Below, in pieces: positions 1 through 6,646 of a stretch of DNA of 22,000 nucleotides. The notes beneath the pieces were generated by a model. The model searched no databases and was not told the origin of the DNA. It saw only the letters and a list, made by a program, of their open reading frames with translations. The position numbers and the translations under genes were made by a program. The first letter of the stretch is position 1. Every line of letters begins with the position of its first letter. The DNA lies in assembly GCA_934169575.1 (NCBI GenBank), contig CAKPOA010000019.1:1-22000 (forward strand). The letters are read 5' to 3'. Source of the stretch: an uncultured Clostridia bacterium. Its GTDB lineage: Bacteria; Bacillota; Clostridia; TANB77; CAG-508.

Positions 1-175
1 TGTGTATGAAACTATTTTTGAAATACTGCGTAAGCGACCAAACGAACGGAGTGAGTGCGATTGGAGCAATTTTCATTATATTAAATTTAAAATATGGAAA
101 TTGCGACTGCAAAGTATGAAAAAATAATTTCATACACATATTCAGGTTTAAATCTCTTTGTGGCTGACCAGTAAC
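1..175 (+). repeat. MITE-like palindromic element, copy A (left end cut by window)
   Basis: Direct reading: positions 1-77 are identical to 17721-17797 and positions 93-142 are identical to 17812-17861 (copy C). The ends of the inner part are inverted repeats (TGTGTATGAAACTATTTTT at 1, partner ATAATTTCATACACATA at 124-140). An inner stem is formed by GCAATTTTCAT (67-76 region) and ATGGAAATTGC (94-104), with an AT-only variable loop between. The outer repeat arm ends in GGCTGACCAGTAAC at 162-175, and that end is repeated in tandem at 181-193. The left outer arm (about 40 bp) lies before base 1. Family membership is certain; that it is a mobile element is inference from copy number, terminal repeats and the target duplication at copy B. 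Confidence 0.85.
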
Positions 176-198
176 AAAAAGCTGACCAGTAACAAATT
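163..198. repeat. Tandem 18-bp duplication of the element A end
   Basis: GCTGACCAGTAACAAAAA (163-180) is followed directly by GCTGACCAGTAACAAATT (181-198). The first 13 bases are the terminal sequence of the element family, so the element end is doubled here. The origin (slippage, nested insertion or excision scar) cannot be told from one locus. Confidence 0.8.
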
Positions 199-214
199 TT
201 TTTTAGTTTTCCCC

Positions 215-243
215 TTGATTTTTAAAAAACTCCACTGTATAAT
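215..243 (+). promoter_or_regulatory. Probable sigma-A promoter for the M23 gene
   Basis: TTGATT (215-220) and TATAAT (238-243) are separated by exactly 17 bp. The promoter lies just outside element A and would give a 5' leader of about 155 nt to the M23 gene. Confidence 0.55.
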
Positions 244-284
244 ATAATTATTAATTCAAAATCAAATAACAATTAACTTTTTGC

Positions 285-347
285 TATATAAATTTTTATT
301 GATAAGTTTAAATTTTATGATATATAATTTCTTATTGAAAAGTTTAA
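285..347 (+). repeat. Imperfect 27-bp direct repeat in the M23 leader
   Basis: Positions 285-311 and 321-347 match at 24 of 27 bases; both carry TATATAA at the start, TTATTGA in the middle and AAGTTTAA at the end, with a 36-bp period. It lies between the promoter and the coding region, so it could be a regulator site or a leader structure; no function is shown. Confidence 0.5.
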
Positions 348-407
348 GCCATCTAACCATATAATATATTATATTATATTCATTCAAAACCAATTTATTC
401 AGAAAGG

Positions 408-1016
408 ATGATTTTTATCAAAAAATATTTTAACATTTCATTTATATTTTTAATAATCATAACAATATTTATCAGCATATTTTTCATACCATTAACTGCA
501 ACAGACGGAAATATTTCTATATTGCCATTTATAGAAAATGGTAGCATATTATGGCCAGCACCGGAACATTATAGAATCAATTCATATTATGGAAAAAGAA
601 ATGCACCAACAGCAGGGGCATCAACATATCATAAAGGTATTGATATAGGAGCTCCTGAAAATAGTAAATTAGTGGCAGTTACAAATGGTACTATAACATA
701 TGTTGGATTTTTAGGTGGTGGAGGATATACAATAACAATAACAGATGAAAATACAAAAAATGGAGAAATTAGATATTCATATTGTCATTGTAAATCACCA
801 TTTATTGTATCAAAAGGTGACTATGTACAAAAAGGACAAATTATTGGATATGTAGGACCTAAATATGTTTATGGTGTAATTGGAAATCAATATAAAGATT
901 CAAATGGTATACCAACAAATGGAGCCACAACTGGACCCCATTTGCATTTTGGTATGAGAATTAATGGTAAGTATGTTGATCCACTAAATTATTTACCTGT
1001 TACAAGTCAGCATTAA
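408..1016 (+). CDS. M23-family peptidase (LytM-like peptidoglycan endopeptidase), membrane-anchored
   Basis: Predicted zinc metallopeptidase cleaving peptide cross-links in peptidoglycan outside the membrane. Residues 10-31 are a hydrophobic signal anchor, followed by a short linker and a LytM domain at about 48-198. Zinc and catalytic motifs are visible: H75xxxD79 (YHKGIDIG), H127 in YSYCHC, and H178/H180 in GPHLHFG. The length (202 aa) fits a minimal single-domain M23 protein. The SD-like AGAAAGG touches the ATG at 408 with no normal spacer, so the start is uncertain, although the anchor needs most of this N-terminus. The last codons, VTSQH and the stop, lie inside repeat element B: the gene has captured a new 3' end. 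It is the only + strand gene among leftward neighbours and sits between two inverted element copies. Confidence 0.88.
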   Translation: MIFIKKYFNISFIFLIIITIFISIFFIPLTATDGNISILPFIENGSILWPAPEHYRINSYYGKRNAPTAGASTYHKGIDIGAPENSKLVAVTNGTITYVGFLGGGGYTITITDENTKNGEIRYSYCHCKSPFIVSKGDYVQKGQIIGYVGPKYVYGVIGNQYKDSNGIPTNGATTGPHLHFGMRINGKYVDPLNYLPVTSQH

Positions 1017-1217
1017 AGTAATTTAAACTAAAATGTGTGTGCAAAATTATTTTTCCATACTTTGCAGTCGCAATTTTCTTATCCAAAATTAATCTAATGA
1101 AAATTGCTCCAATCGCACTCACTTGCGTTTGTTTGATTGCTTACGCAGTATTTAAAAAATAATTCTGCACACACATTTTAGTAATAACTCCAAAAGGCTA
1201 ACCTATAACATTTACCT
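991..1217. repeat. 8-bp target-site duplication around element B
   Basis: ATTTACCT at 991-998 directly precedes the element's GTTAC end, and ATTTACCT at 1210-1217 directly follows its other end (ATAAC). This is the clearest target duplication in the window. A third ATTTACCT occurs at 1276-1283 after a duplicated element end. Confidence 0.75.
999..1209 (-). repeat. MITE-like palindromic element, copy B
   Basis: A complete 211-bp copy in reverse orientation relative to A and C. Outer ends are GTTACAAGTCAGC (999-1011) and GCTAACCTATAAC (1197-1209). The inner stem uses TGTGTGTGCAAAATTATTTT on the left and its partner near 1160-1177. The conserved core (reverse complement of TGCGATTGGAGCAATTTTCA) is at about 1100-1120. 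Both stems are kept although the sequence differs from A and C: the TGTATGAA of A is TGTGTGCA here, and the opposite arm has TGCACACA, a compensating change on both sides. Flanked by an 8-bp duplication. It supplies the M23 stop codon. Confidence 0.85.
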
Positions 1218-1293
1218 AGTGAAAAACTATAAAATTGGTTGTTCAATCGGTGAAGCTTTAGGGCTGACCTATAACATTTACCTAGTGAAAAAC
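1196..1293. repeat. 32-bp direct repeat: element end plus target flank
   Basis: 1196-1227 and 1262-1293 are the same 32 bases with one mismatch. Each unit holds the element end (GGCTRACCTATAAC), then ATTTACCT, then AGTGAAAAAC. The second unit encodes the last residues and stop codon of uppP on the minus strand. The 34 bp between the units (1228-1261) hold nothing recognised. Confidence 0.8.
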
Positions 1294-2081
1294 AAACCAA
1301 TAACAATTAAACCAATAATTACTCTATATATAGCAAAAATTTTGAAACTTCCTTTTTTTAGATAATCTAATAAAAATTTAATAATCAAAATACCAACTAT
1401 AAAACTTGTAATTATGCCTATAAAAAATGACAAATCAAAAGTAAATGATTTTAAATCAAATACTACAGCTGCAAGTGTAATTGGTGTAGCAAGTAAAAAT
1501 GAATATTTTGCTGCACTCTCTCTATCTACTCCAACAGCTCTTGCGATAGTCATAGTTATTCCTGAACGTGATACACCAGGAAAAGCTGCAGCTAGGGCCT
1601 GTGATGCACCAATTAGTATAGATTGTTTTAATGATATATTTTCATATGTTGTATTTGATTTTGCCTTTTTGTCCACAATATAAAGAACAATTCCCATAAT
1701 AATTAATGTTATTGCAATTATAAGCATTTCCATATTCAAATTTCCTTCAAATATTTTGCTTGATATTTTGTCTAAAACTAAGCTTAATATTCCAGCAGGA
1801 ATTGTAGCTATTACTAAATACCAAAAAATTCTTCCTTCTGTAGATTTTTCTTTTTTAACAACCTGTTTATATCCACCTTTTATTAAATTCACCCAATCTT
1901 TAAAGAAAAATATTACTATTGCAAGTAATGTACCAATATGTAATGCCACATCAAATGAATCTGGCATTTGCTCCCATCCAAAAACCCAAGGAAATAAATT
2001 TAAATGTGCAGAACTTGATATTGGTAAAAATTCTGTTAATCCTTGTACTACTCCTAATATAATTGATTGCATTATACTCAT
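1278..2081 (-). CDS. uppP: Undecaprenyl-diphosphatase (UppP/BacA family)
   Basis: Removes a phosphate from undecaprenyl pyrophosphate to regenerate the lipid carrier for peptidoglycan and other envelope polymers; high copy can give bacitracin resistance in this family. Both BacA signature motifs are visible: the EFLPISSSAHL segment with E17 and S22-S24, and FPGVSRSG at 167-174 with R172. H49 is also present. Several membrane segments; 267 aa is the usual length. Reading leftward, the start ATG at 2081 follows GGAAGGAATG with a long spacer of about 11-14 nt, a pattern shared with ftsH and the DUF1189-like gene. The stop codon lies in the duplicated ATTTACCT sequence beside element B. No convincing promoter was picked out; the gene is separated from the pilin-like gene by about 230 bp and is probably its own unit. 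Confidence 0.95.
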   Translation of the reverse strand: MSIMQSIILGVVQGLTEFLPISSSAHLNLFPWVFGWEQMPDSFDVALHIGTLLAIVIFFFKDWVNLIKGGYKQVVKKEKSTEGRIFWYLVIATIPAGILSLVLDKISSKIFEGNLNMEMLIIAITLIIMGIVLYIVDKKAKSNTTYENISLKQSILIGASQALAAAFPGVSRSGITMTIARAVGVDRESAAKYSFLLATPITLAAVVFDLKSFTFDLSFFIGIITSFIVGILIIKFLLDYLKKGSFKIFAIYRVIIGLIVIGLFFTR

Positions 2082-2105
2082 TTTTTATCACATTCCTTCC
2101 TTATG

Positions 2106-2195
2106 TTAGAAACTGAGATTACCTTGCACTAATTACCATTGATTTTTCCTATAATAATTTTTTAATAATATTATTAGCATTTTTTCAGTTTCTAA
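2106..2195 (-). other. Possible long-range stem in the uppP leader
   Basis: TTAGAAACTGA (2106-2116) and TCAGTTTCTAA (2185-2195) are a perfect 11-bp inverted repeat 68 bp apart. In the leftward transcript the second arm ends just before the uppP SD sequence. A 14-bp self-complementary TAATAATATTATTA (2163-2176) lies inside. It could be a leader structure or a small decayed element; no clear target duplication flanks it. The rest of 2082-2312 shows only AT-rich sequence and the 23-bp repeat. Confidence 0.45.
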
Positions 2196-2233
2196 TCATC
2201 TCTATTTTATCATATATTTATTCTACTAGTTAT

Positions 2234-2320
2234 TAACCACTTTTATTACTATTTAATTTTTACACTCAGCAATATAATTTATCGTTTTCTTATTTACTAA
2301 CTACTTTTATTACTATTTAA
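2234..2320. repeat. 23-bp direct repeat at the 3' end of the pilin-like gene
   Basis: 2234-2256 and 2298-2320 match at 22 of 23 bases (TAAC, then Y, then ACTTTTATTACTATTTAA), with a 64-bp period. The right-hand unit contains the pilin-like gene's stop codon (2313-2315), so the 3' end of that gene is duplicated downstream, as also happens at uppP. Confidence 0.75.
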
Positions 2321-2774
2321 CATTTAATATTCCAAAATCTTCTAATGTATAATAAGTCTTTTTGTCATCTTGAACACTTTTTGTTAATATTATATTTCTA
2401 TTTTTTATATCAATTAACATATCACGATTAATTCCATCAATTCCAAGATTTTCCTTAATATACTTAGCTGTAAATAATTTATATGTAGAAGAATCAGTTA
2501 CACCAACTGTTTTAAAAACTTCACTATAATCTGAAATGTTAGAACTTCCATACTCTAAAACATCTTGATTTCCATTTTTAAACTCTTGATACCAAGAATT
2601 CACATAAGTTTGCATAACTTTTAATTGTGCCTTTGCATCTGAAGTTTTTGAATTTTTAACACTTTTTAAACTTGAATATGTCGCAATACTTGCAAGAATT
2701 AATAGAACAATTATTGTTATAGCTAGTGCCATCAAAGTTACACCTTTGTTTTGTTTTAACATTTTAAAAACCAT
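2313..2774 (-). CDS. Type IV pilin-like / pseudopilin protein
   Basis: 153 aa with a prepilin-type N-terminus: a short basic leader (MVFKMLKQNKG), then VTLMALAITIIVLLILA, a hydrophobic helix of about 20 residues. Cleavage would fall after G11. The usual glutamate at mature position 5 is absent (the segment reads TLMALA instead of TLIEL), a variant I associate with clostridial pilin-like proteins. The rest is a small soluble domain without recognised motifs. The SD (AGAGGT) lies within the last codons of the GH15 gene and the ATG is 4 nt after that stop, so translation is probably coupled. No pilus assembly gene (PilB, PilC or PilD type) is present here. Role unknown: a surface or secretion-linked pseudopilin is the best guess. 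Confidence 0.65.
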   Translation of the reverse strand: MVFKMLKQNKGVTLMALAITIIVLLILASIATYSSLKSVKNSKTSDAKAQLKVMQTYVNSWYQEFKNGNQDVLEYGSSNISDYSEVFKTVGVTDSSTYKLFTAKYIKENLGIDGINRDMLIDIKNRNIILTKSVQDDKKTYYTLEDFGILNVK

Positions 2775-2778
2775 CTTT

Positions 2779-4683
2779 TTAACCTCTTTTCATCATTTTT
2801 TCGACTATAAGAATAAACATTGCATGACTCCACCCAAGACCTAAAACCCAATTAGGTTTTAATGTATTATTATCAATCTGTTCCCCAAGCAAATTATGAG
2901 GGCCAACTGTTTTTATTATAAAATCAAAAGTTTCTTTTGCTTTTCTTTTTTCACCTATTTCTAAATAATATAATGTCATCCAAGCATTTGCAATTACCCA
3001 TGGATTTTTTCCACCCATATAAGAGTCATTTTCAAACCTTATATAACCACCTGTATATGTACGTAAACACATATTAATTTTTTCGACAGTATTTTGTACT
3101 TTTTTTTCTTTAGGAGAAAATACATTAAATGGTATTACACTGCCAAGAAAACTTATATCCATTTTCTTATCTTTCAAATTTCTTTTATAATACTTTAAAT
3201 TATCATCATACATTTTTTCTTTAATAAATCTTTTTAAATCAATTTGCAAATTTTCTATTTCTAATTTAGATTTAGAAATTTTCTCATCTTTTAATCTGTT
3301 ATTTTCAAAATTCGAAACATTTTTTCCAAGCACTTTATACATTTTTAAAATAGAATCAAATGCAGCATATATACTACATAAACTATATAAATGTATATCT
3401 TCACAATTTTCCCATATATCATAACTTAAACGAAACTCATATTTTTCTTCTAATATATCTTTAACATATTTTTTTAAAAATTCAATTCCTTTTTCACACA
3501 TTGGCAAAACATCTTTTAAAAATTTAAAATCTTTACAATATAAATAATGATTATATGCACCATATATTATAGATGCAATTTCATCTATTTGGTATCCCCA
3601 GCAAGGAGCCAATTTTCCATCTGAAAAAAATCTTTGTTCCCACATACCATTTTTACTTTGAGTTTTTTTACAAAAAACTTTATAAAATTTATCCACTTCT
3701 TTATTCATTTTTAAAATATCCATTGCTTTTGTCACATATACAGCATCTCTTGGCCAGCAATATCCATATCTACCACAATGTTCAAAATCTTCATCAACCT
3801 CAGGTGCTGCAATCATCCCCCCTGTTTCCATATTTGTAAGTAATGGAAATAATAAAATAGTTCGATAATAAATATCTTGTATTTTTGCTTCATAACTATT
3901 TTGAGGATCATCTAGTTCTAAACCATCATGTGATTTCACATATTTTCTCCAATAATTTTTAGTTTTTATATATTCACTATGTAAATCTAATTTTTCCACT
4001 CTATTAATTTCTTTTTCAAAATCATGCATTGAAGATGGCTGTTCTTGTAATATAATACAGATTGTGATTTCTTTTTTTGAATTTGGCTTTATTATATTCA
4101 CATCATATTCTACACTAGAATCATTTGACATTCCAATATAATCTTTGTCATTTATTATGCCTGTTTTAATATTTTTTTTACTTTTATGAATTTGGTAACT
4201 ATATAATCTTTCCTGTTTAGCAATTGTTGAAAACATAAAATCATGAGAATATTGTACCATTCCATTATCAATCATTTGGCAACTCACAAAATTATTTTTA
4301 TCAGACAATAAACCAGAATGTATGAAAAATTTCACATCTAAATCTATATTATTCTCATTTATAAATGTGTATTTTTTGACTAAAATATTTTCTTTTAAAG
4401 GTATAAAATCTGTCTGAAGTATTTTCAAATTAAAATAAGTATTAGTAATTTCAGTATTTAAAATATTAGTATTTATATCATAATATTGTTTATAAATATT
4501 ATTTATATCCTCATGTAAATAAATTAAATTTGAATCATTAATTTTCACACCTGTATAAAAAAAATCTATAAATTGTCTATTATCTTTTGTTGGATAATAA
4601 ATTCTTTGTAATTCTCCTTTTTGTGTATATGTTGCAAGCATATTTTTATTTCCTATTATTGCTTCATTTAAGTATTTTTTCAT
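2779..4683 (-). CDS. Glycoside hydrolase family 15 protein (glucoamylase-like)
   Basis: Predicted exo-acting alpha-glucosidase releasing glucose from alpha-1,4-glucans or related oligosaccharides. The N-terminal part (about 1-255) is the beta-rich GH15 supersandwich domain and the C-terminal part (about 265-634) the (alpha/alpha)6 barrel. Visible barrel motifs: YGYCWPRD (306-313), IWE with E425 as the likely general acid, LLGEQID with E601 as the likely base, and WVLGLGWSHA (612-621). No signal peptide, so cytoplasmic, suggesting intracellular glycogen or imported maltodextrin. 634 aa is normal for prokaryotic members. The start has a good SD (GAGAGGGGAAG) upstream. It sits between ftsH and the pilin-like gene with no metabolic neighbours, which is unusual. 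Confidence 0.85.
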   Translation of the reverse strand: MKKYLNEAIIGNKNMLATYTQKGELQRIYYPTKDNRQFIDFFYTGVKINDSNLIYLHEDINNIYKQYYDINTNILNTEITNTYFNLKILQTDFIPLKENILVKKYTFINENNIDLDVKFFIHSGLLSDKNNFVSCQMIDNGMVQYSHDFMFSTIAKQERLYSYQIHKSKKNIKTGIINDKDYIGMSNDSSVEYDVNIIKPNSKKEITICIILQEQPSSMHDFEKEINRVEKLDLHSEYIKTKNYWRKYVKSHDGLELDDPQNSYEAKIQDIYYRTILLFPLLTNMETGGMIAAPEVDEDFEHCGRYGYCWPRDAVYVTKAMDILKMNKEVDKFYKVFCKKTQSKNGMWEQRFFSDGKLAPCWGYQIDEIASIIYGAYNHYLYCKDFKFLKDVLPMCEKGIEFLKKYVKDILEEKYEFRLSYDIWENCEDIHLYSLCSIYAAFDSILKMYKVLGKNVSNFENNRLKDEKISKSKLEIENLQIDLKRFIKEKMYDDNLKYYKRNLKDKKMDISFLGSVIPFNVFSPKEKKVQNTVEKINMCLRTYTGGYIRFENDSYMGGKNPWVIANAWMTLYYLEIGEKRKAKETFDFIIKTVGPHNLLGEQIDNNTLKPNWVLGLGWSHAMFILIVEKMMKRG

Positions 4684-4699
4684 TTTCTTCCCCTCTCAA

Positions 4700-4734
4700 G
4701 GCAATTAGGTTGAAAAAATTTTCAACCTTATGCC
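4700..4734 (-). other. Palindrome between ftsH and the GH15 gene
   Basis: GGCA and AGGTTGAAAA pair with TTTTCAACCT and TGCC across 4700-4734. In the leftward transcript the hairpin falls just after the ftsH stop and just before the GH15 SD. No T-run follows, so it is a weak candidate terminator; a processing site or a partial attenuator that lowers expression after ftsH is equally possible. Confidence 0.5.
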
Positions 4735-4742
4735 ATTAAAAA

Positions 4743-6620
4743 TTATTCTTGAGTTTGTTCAAAAAAGCTTTTAAAAGTATCTGCATCTATTTTTTCTTGT
4801 ACTAAAAGTGTTTGTGCTATTATATCTAATTTATCATAATGTTCTTTTAATATTGATTGTGCATCACTATATGCAATATCAATTAATTGTTTAACTTCTT
4901 TACCTATTTTATCACCAATATCTTTTCCAAACATTTCAAGTGGATAATCACCATTTTCATCTTTTAATGAAACAGGACCTATAATATCACTCATACCATA
5001 TTTTATAACCATATCTCTAGCAATCTGAGTTGCAACTTCAATATCATTACTTGCTCCTGTTGATATTTCATTTAAAGCTATTTTTTCTGCTGCACGACCA
5101 CCAAGTAAACTAATTAATCTTTCTTCCATTTCAGTTTTAGATATATATGATTTATCTTCATCATTTTTATACATTGTATAGCCACCTGCCATACCTCTTG
5201 GAATTATTGAAATTTCTTTTACCTCAGTTTGTGTTGGTAAATACCAACTTACAACAGCGTGTCCAGCCTCATGATATGCAGTAAGTTTTTTGTCTTTATC
5301 AGATATAACTCTATTATGTTTTTCAAGACCAACTGTAACTTTTTTCACAGCTTCTTCTATATCAGATTGTTCAATAACTTCATGCCCAAATTTTGTTGCT
5401 ATAATTGCAGATTCATTTAAAATATTAGCAAGTTCTGCACCTGTAAATCCTGCTGTATCTTCTGCAATACTCTCAAATGAAACATTTTCCGCAAATTTCT
5501 TATCTTTTCCATGAATTTTTAATATTTCTGTTCTACCTCTTAAATCTGGTGTTGGTATAATAATTTGTCTATCAAATCTGCCAGGTCTTAATAAAGCCTT
5601 ATCAAGCATTTCAGGTCTATTTGTTGCAGCAAGAACAATTATAGTTTGCTCTGTTGAAAAACCGTCCATTTCAACTAATAATTGATTTAATGTTTGATTA
5701 TTTTCACTTTCTGCACCACTTCCATTTGTTCTTCTTGAACCAATAGCATCTATCTCATCAATAAACACAATACAAGGCTCAAGCTTTCTAGCTTTAGAAA
5801 ATAGTTTTCTTACTCTTGATGCTCCTAAACCTGCAAACATTTCTATAAACTCAGAACCACTCATTGATATAAATGGAACATCTGCTTCTCCTGCAATAGC
5901 TTTTGCAATTAAAGTTTTTCCAGTACCAGGTTTTCCATATAGTAGAATTCCCTTTGGAATTTTTGCACCCATATCTGTGTATTTTTTTGAATTTTTAAGA
6001 AAATCAACAATCTCAATTAATTCAGCTTTTTCCTCATCAAGTCCTGCAACATCATCAAATTTAACTTTTACTTTTCTCTCTGACTCATCATATACATCAC
6101 CTTTTTCTGTTAATCCTTGCATTTTAAATATCATTATAAATAATGCAACCATTATAATTGTAGGCAAAAGAGAAATAACATATGCAGGCATTTTCATTAA
6201 TGCACTTGGAGATTTTTCTTCTAATTTAATTTCATTTCCTTTATCAACTTGGTCATGTATAAGTCCCATAAATGTTTCAGTATCTGGTACAATAGATTTT
6301 TTTAGTAATTTGTCATCAATCTTTTCTTTTTCATCTATTTCACCTTCTGGCGCTTTTTCACCATTTTCAACAACTTTTCCATCTTTGTCTATTTCATTTT
6401 TTAATATAACTTTTACAGAAGCACTTCCTGTTGTCATCTCTATTTGTTTTACATTTCCTGCTTCTACCTGTTTTATTAAATCTGTATATGGCAATGTATT
6501 ATCATTTTTATTAATAGTTTGTGCAACCAAAATTGTTACAATCATAACAACAATTACTAGTGATATAACTAATGAAATAACTCCCATTTTATTATTTTTA
6601 TTATTTTTGTCTTTTCCCAT
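4743..6620 (-). CDS. ftsH: ATP-dependent zinc metalloprotease FtsH
   Basis: Membrane-bound AAA+ protease degrading misfolded membrane proteins and short-lived regulators. Order: N-terminal TM helix (about 14-33), extracytoplasmic domain with an acidic/lysine-rich insert (about 75-105), second TM (about 146-166), AAA+ module, M41 protease domain. Visible motifs: Walker A GKPGTGKT (229-236), Walker B IVFIDE (284-289), second region of homology with the R347xxRFDR arginines, zinc motif H450EAGH454 and a likely third ligand D526 in GASNDIE. 625 aa is typical. Oddities: Walker A has K230 where FtsH usually has proline, and the pore loop reads MFAGLG rather than MFVGVG. The SD is far from the ATG (about 13 nt), with an ATG-ATG-ACT-TAA mini-frame between. 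Confidence 0.95.
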   Translation of the reverse strand: MGKDKNNKNNKMGVISLVISLVIVVMIVTILVAQTINKNDNTLPYTDLIKQVEAGNVKQIEMTTGSASVKVILKNEIDKDGKVVENGEKAPEGEIDEKEKIDDKLLKKSIVPDTETFMGLIHDQVDKGNEIKLEEKSPSALMKMPAYVISLLPTIIMVALFIMIFKMQGLTEKGDVYDESERKVKVKFDDVAGLDEEKAELIEIVDFLKNSKKYTDMGAKIPKGILLYGKPGTGKTLIAKAIAGEADVPFISMSGSEFIEMFAGLGASRVRKLFSKARKLEPCIVFIDEIDAIGSRRTNGSGAESENNQTLNQLLVEMDGFSTEQTIIVLAATNRPEMLDKALLRPGRFDRQIIIPTPDLRGRTEILKIHGKDKKFAENVSFESIAEDTAGFTGAELANILNESAIIATKFGHEVIEQSDIEEAVKKVTVGLEKHNRVISDKDKKLTAYHEAGHAVVSWYLPTQTEVKEISIIPRGMAGGYTMYKNDEDKSYISKTEMEERLISLLGGRAAEKIALNEISTGASNDIEVATQIARDMVIKYGMSDIIGPVSLKDENGDYPLEMFGKDIGDKIGKEVKQLIDIAYSDAQSILKEHYDKLDIIAQTLLVQEKIDADTFKSFFEQTQE

Positions 6621-6646
6621 TTAAGTCATCATTCCTTCCTAAAAAT

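Noticed and set aside
1..175. Element copies as CRISPR repeats or rho-independent terminators
   Set aside because: Copies are about 200 bp, isolated, in both orientations, without spacers, and lack T-runs after the stems.
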